Below, in pieces: positions 45,914 through 57,347 of a stretch of DNA of 64,000 nucleotides; the stretch's first letter is position 1; the number at the start of each line of letters is the position of its first letter. A program made the translations under genes and the position numbers. The notes under the pieces were generated by a model. The model was not told the origin of the DNA, searched no databases, and worked only from the letters and a program-made list of their open reading frames with translations. Source of the stretch: Verticillium longisporum (Eukaryota; Ascomycota; Sordariomycetes; Glomerellales; Plectosphaerellaceae); contig JAETXT010000003.1 in assembly GCA_019188255.1 (NCBI GenBank), positions 6,076,001-6,140,000 of the forward strand, read 5' to 3'.

Positions 45914-47744
45914 TTAAACATAAGACACCGTGTTGTCATCGCTCATCCTGGCAGACACGCCGAGCGCGGCTTCACCACCAGCCACCGAGGGACCCCGAAC
46001 GATGATCTGGAAAAGGTCAGTAAGAGAAGCCGGCGAAAGATGATGCGAAGAACAACTGACCTGTCCCTGAGACACCTCGTCCGTCGTCTTGAGATCCGCC
46101 GTATCGCGGAGGAAAATCTCGGTGCTCGTCACGGGCGGGCCAAAGTGAGAGCGCTGGCTGTCCTGGCCGTGAACCCTGTAATCATAGTACCCTGTCTGCG
46201 TGACGGCACCGGCGACCTTGGAGGCCGTCAGCGCGTAGATGACCCGCGCACCGAGGAAGACGCGAAGATCCGAGAGCTCTCGAGGTGACAGCGGAACAGA
46301 ATGCGCGCCGACCCTCTCGGCCGTGTACATGACGCGGAGCTTGCCGGGTGTGGTTCCAATGGCGAGGAGGTAAGCGTCGCCAAAGCTGGTGGCAACCGAT
46401 GCGACGGGCATGATGCCGTAGTCCACGAGACTGCGCGACTTGAGCCAGTAGGACAGCCTGGTCAGGGCCGACGTGGGCTTGCTCGTGGTCTCGTGGTGGG
46501 TCTTGAGCAGCGTCTCCGGCGAGGCGACAATGACCGTCGGCGCGATGCCTTGCGTCGAGAGGATGAGCTCGGCTGACTTGCCCGCAACCGAGCTGAAGGC
46601 AACAGAAGCGTTGGAGAAGAGGGCGGCCAGGGTCAGAACAAGAGTGTACGTGTTCGTCAGGGAGTCGACGGGGAGGAAGAGGTCGGAGGGGCCCAGACGC
46701 TGAGAGACGGGGAGCGCCGCGAGTTGAGCGGCGATGCCGGCGATCAGGTTGGCTTGCGAGAACCGCACCATCTCCTCCATGGTGCCGGGCCTCGACTGCC
46801 AGAAAGTGATGCTGTCCGCCGGCTCGAGCTGCCCAGCCACGGGCGGCAGTTCGAGGCCTGCGGCGACCGGGGCTTCCTGCACAATCTCCTGCCACGTTGC
46901 GACGTAGACGGACCCCCCCATGCCCTCCGGCTCCTCCCTCCAGTCCATGTGCTTGCTACCCTCGTCGACAACCCAGATCAGCTGGCGCAGTGATGGGTAG
47001 GCCTTGATCACAGCATCGAAGGGGAAGGCGCCGGGAGCGGTGACGACGGTGTCGGCGGCGGAGCGGCGCAGCATAGAGATGAGCTCTTCGTCGGAGACGT
47101 CGAAGGGGATGAGGATGGCGGTCAGGTTGGAGTAGAAGCTGCAGGCAAAGAGCGCAGCAATCAGCTCGATCGAGTTGGGAAGGTAGATGGCCACTCGGAT
47201 TCCACCCTGCTCGTGGATGTGCTGGCCGATGAGGTTGATCTGGCGCGTCACATCGTCTACGTACGCGGGGTTAGCCTAGGCACTGAGATGATGAGAAAAG
47301 CTGCAACAAACCGATATTAGCCTCGACAACTTGACGGGCACCATGGACTGTGAGAAGGCGGCCCTTGCCCGAGGCGGGCTTGCCATCTTCGTCGGGCGTG
47401 CCGCCAACGGCCCTCCTCCAAATGTCGCGGAGATCACCTTCTCTTCCTCTGGGCCACTTCGAGGCCCCAGAATCCTTGACGTTCAGTCCACTATTGAGAG
47501 GCATGCCGTGCGGTGAGGCGTGGGATCGGTAGACGGGCGACTCACCCTCTTGTCGAACAGGTGAGCCTTGCGCCTGGCGGGCAAGCAACATTGGATGCGT
47601 GTCGGGCTCCTGACTGGCAGCAATACGGTAGGAGACAATGATGACCAGGAAGGTCACCATGGCCGTTGTGTAGCCGTTCCATTGTCCAAAGAGGCCTGTG
47701 ACGCTCTGGTCGAGGCTGACCAGAAGGTTGTCGATGGTGCCCAT
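45914..47744 (-). CDS. Membrane-anchored long-chain acyl-CoA-synthetase-like pseudoenzyme
   Basis: Exons 47744..47312, 47256..46061 and 46006..45914, with introns of 55 and 54 nt that have CTAAC/CTGAC branch sites; 573 residues. The ATG at 47744 follows a CT-rich leader. One N-terminal membrane span (TTAMVTFLVIIVSYRIAAS, about residues 27-45) precedes a fold that follows AMP-binding enzymes: VAIYLPNSIELIAALFACSF, then a region at the place of the P-loop (FWQSRPGTMEEMVRFSQANL), VIYALTASK at the place of the Y-G-x-T-E motif, and IIVRGPSV near the end. The Gly/Ser/Thr P-loop and the Glu of the adenine motif are missing. The protein stops before the hinge, the TGD motif and the C-terminal lid with its catalytic Lys. 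I infer no adenylation activity; a scaffolding or regulatory role at a lipid membrane is possible. Confidence 0.78.
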
Positions 47745-48611
47745 GGCGAGAGAGAGGGAGAGAGAGAGAGAGACTTGGGTCGTGTGCCCTCTCGGCGGTT
47801 CTGTGGAAGAGTCGGGTTCAAAGCCGAGATCGAGGTAGAGGTCAAGGACGAAACCAAGTTTGGACACGGCTGTCTCAAGTAACTGCTTCGTGTTCCTAGC
47901 AGCTGTGAGACGGACCTGCGTCAATAATCATTCCAGTCGACGAGGGGCAACTGGGGCGTTGTATGTCGGGGAGGTGGTAGGCGTCGGGAATCGGGTGATG
48001 TACCCTTACGTTTCGAGGTGGGCTGTGGACGCCAGCTCCCTCCCTCCCGCCGTCGGAGCTGTCTGTGGCTGATGCTATTGTTCACCCAGTCAGACGTGGC
48101 AGACGGGCAATAACGCCCCGCACTACCGCCGCCTGCCCCTTGCGCCTCCAGTTTGTAGGTGCTCGCCTCACCTAGGTATCCCCTTAGAGCCCTTGCGGTA
48201 GGTACCTAGGTAGGTACCTAGGAACTGCACCACACCCCTGCAAGCTGCTCGTCCGTGCTGGGCTCCCGCTCCGGAAGCGTAACTGGGGGATTGTTTTCGC
48301 GGCGCAACCCCCAATCTCATCACCAACGTCAACAAAACTTCCTGTCCAGCATCGCATCTCGACACAGGGAAATCCGGAGCAGCGCCGCGACGAGCTCGGC
48401 CGCCAGGCTGAAGATTTACTAACCCAACAGGTCCGCCACACTTTCTACTTCAACAACAACCCCGACATTGTCAGTTCCACCGCCTGTTCTTGCAGTCGTG
48501 GCTAGAAACTCGACTAACCTTTCAGGCAGGCCTTTCCTCACCCGCCTCACCTCCCCATTGATCGATCTTCTCGCCCGCCCACACGACGTCCAATCCAAAA
48601 CCTCAGAAACA
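47745..48611. other. Divergent promoter region with TACCTAGGTA palindromes
   Basis: Between the acyl-CoA-synthetase-like gene (-) and POM34 (+). Contains ACCTAGGTA at 48170-48178 and a tandem GGTAGGTACCTAGG at 48197-48222. The (CT)n leader of the minus gene is at about 47745-47775. No gene seen. A leader intron of POM34 may lie at 48420-48525. Confidence 0.55.
48197..48222. repeat. Tandem palindromic GGTAGGTACCTAGG repeat
   Basis: Two overlapping copies of a palindromic element. Related TACCTAGGTA or TACCTTAGGTA copies occur at about 32145, 43689, 48170 and 61693, always in intergenic DNA. Confidence 0.7.
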
Positions 48612-49465
48612 ATGTCAACGCCCATGATGAGCAGGGTGGCTACCACAACCCCCGCCAAGTCAACACCCCAGGCTCAAAGCGCTGCGCCCGTCGTCGACAG
48701 TCCCGGCACCTGGAGACACCCACGGATTGACGAGATCTCCAGGCGGCGCAACGCGACAACATTCTCGGAGAAGAACGTCAGAAAAGTCGCTCAGAATGTG
48801 GCTTTCTTTGTCGCTCTCTGGGTAGCCCAGGCGTTGGTCCAGCGCTACATCAGCCACAAGCTGTACGTGTTCCGCCCGACCAAGAACCCAAGCCGTCCGC
48901 ATACTAATCCATCTGCAGAGTTTCAGAGTCGACGAGGTCGATCCTTGGATGGGCCTACTTGGTCCTGAAGACCATTCCGATCGCCAACTCCGTCACCGCC
49001 TTGCTCCCACTGTTCCGTACGACCGACGACCTCAGCGATATCCCCCTCTCCGCCGCCCAGCGCCAGCTCCTCGGACTGCCCCCTGGACCGAAGGTCGCCA
49101 CGCCTGACGCCGTCTTCAGCACGCCGCCGCGCTACTCGAGGACCCCGTCACTTGCAGGTTCGCCAGCGAGCAACCGCAGCTATGCGAGCTCGCCGCTGTC
49201 CGGACGTGGCAGCCCTGCCTTCGGAGGCAACCTCAACGGCTCGCCCTTCTCGCCGGCCAGCAGCCCTTCCAAGTTCGCTGGTGGGCTGAACGACAACCGC
49301 CGCTCCTCTTTCGGGTCTCCTAGTCCTCTGCCTTCCAGCGGCTCCTCTGGCCTCTTCGCTGACCCCACGTCGCCCAGCCCGTCGACAGGCAAGCGCACAA
49401 GTGTCGGACTCAACAACAAGTGGCTGTACGAGCGAGGAAGGCGGTCCTCGACGTCGCTTAGGTGA
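48612..49465 (+). CDS. POM34: Nuclear pore membrane protein Pom34 (NPCC family)
   Basis: Exons 48612..48862 and 48919..49465 with a 56-nt intron (GTACGT, CTAAT branch, CAG) give 265 residues. The layout matches fungal Pom34. A short N-terminal tail precedes one membrane span (VAQNVAFFVALWVAQALVQ, about 62-80) and the splice, then a second span (ILGWAYLVLKTIPIANSVTA), then the SDIPLSAAQRQLLGLPPG segment characteristic of the NPCC domain. The rest is a Ser/Pro/Gly-rich tail (SPASNRSYASSPLSGRGS and similar) ending in a basic region. Pom34 partners with Pom152 and Ndc1 to anchor the nuclear pore in the pore membrane. The tail is longer than in yeast, as is usual in filamentous fungi. Confidence 0.85.
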
Positions 49466-49863
49466 CCGGCGCGAGGAAACGGCGATGGTGCTTCAGGATG
49501 ATCAACGACAGACGGTGATGAACTTGGCTTGACGAAGGGCACGCTGTCACTGATTTAGGTACATAATGATTGGTGGCTCATGCGCCAGCCGCGACGTCAA
49601 AGCGGTCAGCCATGAGCCGTGAACACAGTGTAATAGATATGTAAGTATTCTGAAATCATGTCTGGTATGATGCTGCTTTGGGGCGAATGACTATGAATGT
49701 GCTACTCCGTAGGGTGTTGCAACGTGAAGTGGAGTCACTGTAAGGACACTGGCTTATCAGGCCTTGAACCTCGTGCTATACATGCGCGACAATGCTTTCT
49801 ATCTAGTCTCTATGGTTACAGATGGGGACAAAGTTACGGAATGGCTTGGAAACTCTGGCGGCT
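49466..49863. other. Intergenic, convergent gene ends
   Basis: 3' flanks of POM34 (+) and the two-TM protein gene (-). No gene seen. Confidence 0.6.
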
Positions 49864-51046
49864 CTACAAAATGCAAGAGTCTGAACCTGCTGTCAGCAGT
49901 AGTTTTGAGTAGCATTGGTGCAAGAAAATTTCAGCGGTGCCCAGCGCTGGACGGTCGTCTGTCGTGATGCCGTTGGTAGCCACAATGCATTCGAGCCTGA
50001 ACTCTGCCAATTGTCGTTCTCGGTCCAGGTTGACTCGCAGGGTGACGATGGTGTCCATTTCGTGAGGCTCATCCGGCGAATATCGGGGTGATGTCCCTCC
50101 CTGTAACATGATTGAGGTTGATGATTTGTCTCGCACAATGAAATCATCGGCGATAATGGTGCCTGCGTTTCACGACGTCAGAAATACTGAGATGGGGAAG
50201 ATGTGTGATTGAGGCTGTCCCTTACCGATGTTGAAATCGCTGTGGCTGATTTGCTCTTCCTCCCACAAGTCGGTCGAGTTCGCATCGCTCTTGCGGAACA
50301 ACTTCATGAGATTGCGCTGAATACGAAACGCTGGACCTCAGTAAGCCATTGTCATCTATCCCTCGCCAGTTGTTTCTTCTCGCAGAATGAATGAGCGACC
50401 AATTCATACCGTATCGACCAAACACTCCCCCAGCGAACTGCTCTAACAAGGCTGTCCCCCCAGAAAGCCCGTCTTGCAGCAATTCGGGCTCGATGTCCTG
50501 GAAAGCAACCTCACGGACACAACTGTCGCCGAACTGGGGCTTTTCCGCGAGACGCAGGGGCTCCAGGCTCGGGTGATGCAGCACAGGGTGGGATTTAAAG
50601 TCAAACGCCTCAAAGTATGTCGGCTTGGTCCATTGCTGAAGACCAATAAAGCACGCGCCGGCGCCCACTGATGTGGTCAACGCAAGCGAAACGAGAGTGG
50701 TCCGCAGCCCACGGCTACGGAGAAAGGACATGGCGGAGAAAAAGACAAAAATGACCAGAGGCAGAAATGTTGATTCGGATTCTACGAAGAACCTGCGGCC
50801 AGCTTCATAATAAGGCCCCTGGATGTCCTCAGAGAGCCGAGACGACTCGGAGCTTTGATGGTGTGCTGCCCACGTCCCACTCCTAAGGGTCCATAGGGCG
50901 TCAAATTTTGGCTCAGAAAGCGCAATGGTGAACTTCGCGAGTTCAGTTCTCAAGTGAAACCTCGCGAATAGAACATCACTTCGGGAATCCAGAATTCGAA
51001 CCATGAAGTCCATCGGGGTCAGTTTGACATTCCTTAGGTTACCCAT
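49864..51046 (-). CDS. Unrecognised two-TM membrane protein
   Basis: Exons 51046..50410, 50330..50226 and 50162..49864 with introns of 79 and 63 nt; the coding sum is exactly 347 codons (346 residues). Splicing joins FGRY to AFRIQRNLMKLFRK, and DFNI to GTIIADDFIVRDK, both smooth. Two hydrophobic spans lie near residues 93-130 (TFLPLVIFVFFSAMSFL and TLVSLALTTSVGAGACFIGL) with a short basic loop between. The regions on both sides are soluble-looking and charged. I do not recognise a family. The start shares a 341-bp divergent promoter with HID1, which suggests but does not prove co-expression. The product begins Met-Gly but lacks the Ser/Thr at position 6 that favours myristoylation. Confidence 0.72.
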
Positions 51047-51387
51047 GATGGGCAACTAACGCTGGGCAGATCTGAGGCTCAGCAGTTGAGTATTGTTTGC
51101 TTACTAAGCGGGCGACACGGAGCATGAGCGACACGGAGCACACAACCTTACGTAACCCCCGCGGTCCAAGCAAGCTCCATCTGGGGACGGATGCCCATGC
51201 GACCTCCAGGTCATCCACTACACGAAACGACACCGTACCTCACTGATAAGGCCTTGGTCTAGATTCCACCCGCCCGCCAAACCACGACCCGCCAGCTCAA
51301 CTTCCAGCCCGCTCCAACTTTTCTGTACGAGCACCATCAAAGAAGACACTGGGTTTGACCCGGTTGTCATGATAACGACTCGACAAC
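51047..51387. promoter_or_regulatory. Bidirectional promoter between the two-TM protein and HID1
   Basis: 341 bases separate two divergent start codons, so both core promoters must lie here. No TATA box is evident; CG-rich and A/C-rich segments predominate. Confidence 0.5.
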
Positions 51388-54294
51388 ATGGGCGCCAGCG
51401 ATTCGAAGCTCGTCTTCAAGAAAGGCATCTTTAGGCTCTCCGAAGAACGACACATACCCGCGGACGACCCCTACTGGACTTCAGTGGGTGCCCGTGGAAG
51501 CGCTCTCACGCCCTGAGCCATGCTGACTTTTTGACTAGTTCTGGGAGCTGCCAGAAACCGCCGAGGATGTCTTCAGCCTCTTTTCCCCCGCCGACATTCG
51601 ACGAACACGGGACAATGCTCTGGAGAACCTCGAAACGTTGATCCTCGTCGTGACATCTCGACTTTTCATCTTGCGGCACCATCCTTCTTTCCCCGATTCC
51701 GAAATCGCTCCGGAGCGAGACGCCCTCAACTGCATACGAGTCCTCACGCGCATCCTGCCCTTCCTCTATGAAGCCGAGTCCTTGAGTTCGTGGGAGGAAA
51801 CCTTCTTCTGGGGCGCACGTCGCAAGCGGACGCGAAAGTCATCTCTTGCCGCCGAGGTGTTGTTCGATGAGGCGCAGGAGGATCAACCGCCAATCAAGAA
51901 AGAGCCCGAGGAGGATTTTGAGGATGCGAAGCCCCTCGCCGAGGAGCTTCTGGATACACTGGTCGACCTCCTCTTCTTCTCCGATCTGACGGTGCCTAGG
52001 CAGCCGCACGGAAAGCCCAAGGTCTCGTATGCCATTTGGCAGAGTGGCGTCGGCTGCAACACGGCAGTGCCGACGACAAAGGAGCATGAGAGCAACCGGT
52101 GCGAGATTCTGCGCCTGATTCTCACTCTGGCCGGCCAGAGCATGTACATGACACCCAGCGCGCTGCCTAAGCACGGCGTACGGGCATTGACACATCTGTG
52201 CTCCTGCCCGGACAAGCAGGTCGTCCTGTCGGTGCTGTGTTCGCTTCTCAATACTGTAAGGCGTGCCCTATAGTCCAGCTCTGTGACATGACGCTGACTT
52301 TGACAGACGCTGAAGTGGAACCCAGCCACGTGGAGGGTGCCTTACAATACGTTGGTGTTCAGGGACGAGAAATCCATCCTGGTGACCTACACTCTGCAGC
52401 TTCTGCTTGTTTTGGTTCTCTACCCGATTCCAGAAGGGAGTGGTGTCGAGAGCCAGAAGAACTATTTCCGCCACTTCCTGGGCAGGTTGCACCGCCCACA
52501 AGACTTCCAGTTTATTGTTGATGGCATGACCCGAATTCTCAACCAGCCTTTGCAGGAGAGAAGCTCTTATATCCCGTCAACGCAGTCGCCCGCCAAATTT
52601 GCGCCTGAGATGATGATGCTGTTTTGGGAAATCACACAATGCAACAAGAGGTTCCGTTCCTTCATCGTCGACACGGAGAGGGCCCATGACTTTGTCATCC
52701 TGACACTCTTTTATGCTCTCGAGTACAAGTCTGATGCTTCGAAGCAAGGTGTCGTGCGCATGTGCGCCTTTTTGCTTCAGACCATCAGTGTTGAGAGAAA
52801 CTTTGGTGTGAACCTGAACAAGGACTTCACCGGACAGGATAGCCTGCCACTGGCAATTCGGCTCCCTGGGTTCAGGGGCACATATGCCGACTTCCTCGTC
52901 CAAGTAAGGAGGCCTTCCGGCACCGTGCCGTAGCAATCATCGCTGACCCCATTGCAGTCCATCTATAACCTTATTACGACTAGCCAGGGCAAACTTACGG
53001 CGATTTACCCGGCCCTGCTTGCCGTCATCAACAATATCGCAGCTCACCTGGAGGGTATCAGTCACATCACCGCATCCAAACTGCTGCAGCTCTTTTCCTC
53101 CATGTCTTCTCCATCGTTCCTGCTTGCCAATGACACAAATCAAGCTCTTCTCAGGTCTCTCCTGGAATCCATCAACTCTATCATCGAGCATCAGTACAAG
53201 AGTGAGTGTTTTCCCGACAAGCCTGACGCCGCTATGCGCTTGTCTCTCTACGTTGCAGAGACGTGACTGATGACGTGGCAGAAAACCCCGAGCTTATCTT
53301 CGCGATTGTTCGTAACAAGAAGAAGATCGAGGCTTTGCGAAGCTTCACGTTAGAATCCGGCCAAGAAGAGATCGAGAGGAGGAATCGCAGGCGAAAGGAG
53401 GCTGCGGGGAGTGGCGACGGACTAGAGCCGAGCTCAGTCAGGAGCTCGGTAGACAGCATCCAGAGCCCTACAGTCTCACAAGCGCAGCACCCGTCTCTCA
53501 GCAACGTGCCAGAAGAGGACGACACGTTCGCCATTGGAGACGATGAAGACGACAGCGACGACGATCACCAGCCGACGCCAGCCCGATCAACAACGAGCGA
53601 TAGCGTATCCATGGCGTCATCGCAGGCTTCGAATGTCGAGGACGCCGTGCCGACCCAGGTGCGCGGCATGTCGGAGAAGGCTCGAGGCAAGAGGCACGCC
53701 CGCGGGGGCAACTTTTCGAGACAAAACAGCACAACAAGTCTCGGCGGCTACTCGGCGAGCGGCGGATCGACCAGCGGGGCCTTTGAGCCGACGCCGCACT
53801 GGATCGAGAGCTGGCTGCCCGAGCTGCCGCTGCACACGATCCTCACGGTGATCCAGCAGGTGTCTGCCCTGCTGCCGCGCCAGACGATCGCCAACGAGTC
53901 GGCGTCGACCGAGACGCTGCAGAGGATCCAGGAGATCCAGCTCGTGGGCGTCGACCCTGCGCCTGTCCGGGTGCACTCGTTTGAGTGGTCTCAGCTCGCG
54001 CTCGGCTGGTACGAGTCGCTTGTGTGGAGTTTTGTCTTCAGCAGCGAGATTCAAGTGGCTCGAGGCACGGCGGGCGTCTGGAACGGCACAGCCATCAAGC
54101 TCTTCCGAGTACAGGAGACGGCGGCTGAGGGCCCTACGCTGACCTCACCGCGGGGTGCTGTCGACGCCGTGGGGAGCAACATTGTGTCCCGGATTGGGGC
54201 TATGAATATTCGCGGCGGAGCGGCGGGGGCCGCAGGTGTCGGTACTGGTGGTGGCGGCACTGGTCAGACGGGTGCATCGCCTCGGATTCCTTGA
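51388..54294 (+). CDS. hid1: HID1 family protein (dymeclin-like Golgi/secretory-pathway factor)
   Basis: Five exons (51388..51483, 51539..52255, 52307..52903, 52958..53201, 53282..54294) with introns of 55, 51, 54 and 80 nt give exactly 889 codons, 888 residues. The N-terminus MGASDSKLVFKKG has Gly2 with Ser at position 4 and basic residues after, typical of the N-myristoylated HID1 start. Helical-repeat blocks follow (for example LPEHTA-like FWELPETAEDVFSLFS, YWTS before it, ATWRVPYNT), matching HID1/Ftp105. An acidic, Ser-rich insert (EEDDTFAIGDDEDDSDDD) lies before the conserved C-terminal part with WIESWLPELPLHTILTVIQQ. HID1 acts at the medial/trans-Golgi in sorting and dense-core or Golgi-derived carriers; in fission yeast Ftp105 anchors a ubiquitin protease at Golgi and endosomes. 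The Gly-rich C-terminus is unusual. Confidence 0.9.
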
Positions 54295-55112
54295 AGGCAG
54301 GCGCGTCGAAGGGGACTTTAATCACACACACAAGGCAGAAATGATGGCAGGGAGCGGGATAGTATACCAAGAAGCCAGTTGGGCAGATGTGAAGACAATA
54401 AGAGTCGTGATTTTGCCTTGCCTCGCATTGCGAATAGCTTGGTTCCCCTCTATGTGACTTGATATGCGCCAATGAAGCAAGAAGGGCCTGAACATGCACA
54501 ACCCAGCTCATCCTGCGCCAATTTCACGTAACGCCTCTATTTCCGCGTACCAGCGTAACAGAAGCATGAAAAAGCAGTCGACGTTTGCACTTTCAGAATG
54601 CATACGACTCAACTCTCCCGGCAAAGGACGAGGGGACTCAGCGGACTCCTTGCTCATCCGTTGCTCTGACCTCATCGATTTAGGATTGCTTCCCGCATTG
54701 ATGATGCATCAGGCTGTCAGCAGAATAGACGATTGTATCGTCAAGAGCCCATAAACACTAAAAACTTCAGTACCAAGACTTCCGTAAATCGACCCAGGCC
54801 CAACGAAATCTGCAGCTCAAATGCGGCAAGGGCTCCTTAGTTCCCTGTGTGATAGTAGTGCATAAGCTCTGGAGTCGAGTTAGTTGGCAGATGAGAATTG
54901 TAACAATCAGGTGCTTGGTGCTGGACGGACGATGTTGCAGATCAAGACACCACCGGATTCGAGTTTTGTTACTAGGAGGCATGTGCACCGCAAGCTATAC
55001 AATAGCGATGTATTATATCATCTCCCACATCATGGTGGAAAAACATGGATACTCCCGACACGGCATCACAAGTTGGTGTGGTGCCGTGTGAGTAGAACAG
55101 GCAAATCATTCT
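54295..55112. other. Intergenic, convergent gene ends
   Basis: No supported gene between HID1 (+) and the F-box gene (-). Confidence 0.6.
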
Positions 55113-56159
55113 TTACGCAGGTAATCCATCGAGTCCGAAAAGGCTGAAGAACCCGCACCGGCGAGTGAACTCTGGCTCGTCGACCGAACATGTGCCCTCT
55201 CGGCTCTCGGCCCAGAGCTGCAATGCTTCGGGGCACTCTGGGAAATGAGTGAGGAACCCCTTTTGCGAGAAGCACCTGTTTTGATCGGTTGGATCATCGC
55301 GTAGCCTGTCGAAGCGGATTTGACAGCCTTTGCAACTGACACCATGCTCAACCTTGGCGCTGTGCAAGGTGTAAGATGGAAACGCGGTCGCCGCCATGAA
55401 GCGATGGGCTGGCTGCCCTGGCCGGCGTTTCAGTTTCTGAGCTTCGTCGTCGCTAATCATGCCGCGGGCGAGCAGTGTAGGGGTGGCCTGAAATTCAAAA
55501 TCGAGACATTTGGGTCGTCTTGCTGGCACCTCCAGCATGTTGTAGATGCCTGGTACAGTTCGTAATGACAATCCTGGAAAGCGGTCAAGCCTGGTACGTG
55601 AGACTTTAGCAAGGCTGGAAAAGGTGGATTGGGCAATGACATGGTAGCGTTCGGACGATTGAAGACAGCTGAAGCAGCATCGCTCTAACGTGAAGAGAAA
55701 CAGTAGACAGCCGAACAAGCCGCATGATGCGCAGGAATGCGTTAATAAAGCCCGATAGAGATCACGGAGGAGGTGGCATTGAGCGAGCCCAGTTCGCAAA
55801 AGCCCCCTCAGACCCTCGAGACCGTGTTTGGCGACGAGACGATACTCCTGCATATCCGTAATGATGGAGCGGGCCAAGCAATTGACTTGGCGAAAGCGAA
55901 AGGCCGAGCGGACGTCCAGTTGGAGAATGACCATCGACATGAGCTCTGGTGGCAGCGTGGCCAACCTACCCAAATGGGCTTGTAGTTTCGTGTTCGAGGC
56001 GGTGGCAATGGACGCGAGCACCGGCTGCATTTCGTGTGGGCGTGAACGAATCACGACCAGATCAAAGTCCCGCCTATGGTATGAGCAGACGCGAACAATG
56101 TTGTCGCCGTGCCTCTTAATGACAGATTCATCGCTGCTGACGTTACCGGTTCGGGCCAT
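55113..56159 (-). CDS. F-box-like protein with Cys-rich C-terminal region
   Basis: Single exon, 348 residues from the ATG at 56159; the frame is open to 56285, but I chose MARTGN as the first clearly sensible Met. An F-box-like helix bundle is visible at about residues 66-95 (LATLPPELMSMVILQLDVRS and following FRFRQVN). The region after has a Cys pattern (SCASCGLFGC, ERCCFSCL), and a short KxxPGQPAHRFM segment. The C-terminus carries CKGCQIRFDRLRDDP and a CFSQKGFLTHFPEC block. This layout (F-box, then CxxC pairs) is common in expanded ascomycete F-box families that probably bind Skp1 in SCF ubiquitin ligases. The substrate is unknown. An upstream intron or a longer N-terminus cannot be excluded. 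Confidence 0.7.
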   Translation of the reverse strand: MARTGNVSSDESVIKRHGDNIVRVCSYHRRDFDLVVIRSRPHEMQPVLASIATASNTKLQAHLGRLATLPPELMSMVILQLDVRSAFRFRQVNCLARSIITDMQEYRLVAKHGLEGLRGLLRTGLAQCHLLRDLYRALLTHSCASCGLFGCLLFLFTLERCCFSCLQSSERYHVIAQSTFSSLAKVSRTRLDRFPGLSLRTVPGIYNMLEVPARRPKCLDFEFQATPTLLARGMISDDEAQKLKRRPGQPAHRFMAATAFPSYTLHSAKVEHGVSCKGCQIRFDRLRDDPTDQNRCFSQKGFLTHFPECPEALQLWAESREGTCSVDEPEFTRRCGFFSLFGLDGLPA

Positions 56160-57347
56160 CGGCAGATGATGGACCAGGTCGGGGAAACAAACGAAAGCAA
56201 GAACCAGTACTTGACGTGAGTTCAGGTCAGGTGCGTCTATCAGCGCTTTTGTGAGGTTGCGCTGACAGCCGAGTTGTACGATCACAAATGTGATCAGTAT
56301 TGAGCCTAGAGGTGGAGGAGTAAATGGCGGCGGTGTTTGTCTCAGATGTCACGTGAGCCACATTCTCCTGGGCTGAGCTGGTAACACACCTCACGGCAGC
56401 TTTCGAGACGAGTGAACGAATCCATGCCAAGTTCACTCTACTTTGGGCGGCCTCCAATGCTGCTAGGAAATATGAGGGTTGACGTCTTGGAACGATTCTG
56501 ACAATTACCTTGACGCCACACCCAGCGAGCCACTCGACCAGCGTGGTGGGGCTGGTTGGATCAGTGGCGACAAGACGCATGACTGCCTCGACGTGGGCGA
56601 CGATGAGCGATGACAGTCCAACAACGGCCAATGAGGCACATTAAAGGCAACCGCACAGTTGGCACAATACGACGTTCAATACAGCGGGAGCCAGGGCATT
56701 GATTCGTCATTTGGGACACATCATGTCCGATGTACTGGGTACGCCTGGTGGCGTTGAGAAGATCATTTCCCAGGACGCTAGGATATCGTGTGCACCGCCA
56801 CATAGCGGGCCGCCGTCCCAGGCAAACCAGGGTCCAGATCAAGGACGTGAGCTCTGGTGGAGGTCGCGATGGGGAGCTTTACGACCTCTCATTGGCGGCG
56901 ATGAGTCCATTTCGGTTCTGGACCCGCGACGGTGCCACAACGTGAAACGGTGTTGAGCCACATCGTCTGTGCTGACGCGCGTTCAAGCCACACCTCCGGC
57001 CCTGGCGCGCCCACTTGGCGCGTGCGGATCCTTGGCGATAGTACCTACAGGGCAGGGCCAGGGCAGGGGACATTGGACCTTTGACCCTTTCATCAAAACA
57101 GACGAGACCATGCATCCATCCATTGGCGGCCTGAGGGCTGCTGTTTCTACTGCTGCTGCTAAACCAGGACACCTTCTCGTCTGTTAATTACCCTGGACCC
57201 TTGGCCTCGGTCCTTTTACACGAGGCATGGGTCGTCGTGTGTTTGTTTTGTTGCGAAACCTCCAGATCCCCTCGCGGCTGCCACCCAAGAAGACTACATG
57301 AACTCACGACATTGACGCGACAAGAGACATTGACATTTTACGACGAC
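56160..57347. other. Intergenic, divergent promoters
   Basis: Contains several open frames on the minus strand (56227-56631 and 56561-56842) with mixed features but no family. I do not annotate them. Confidence 0.4.

Noticed and set aside
56227..56842. Two overlapping minus-strand frames as a gene
   Set aside because: No joining splice sites or family content that I could find; left as intergenic.
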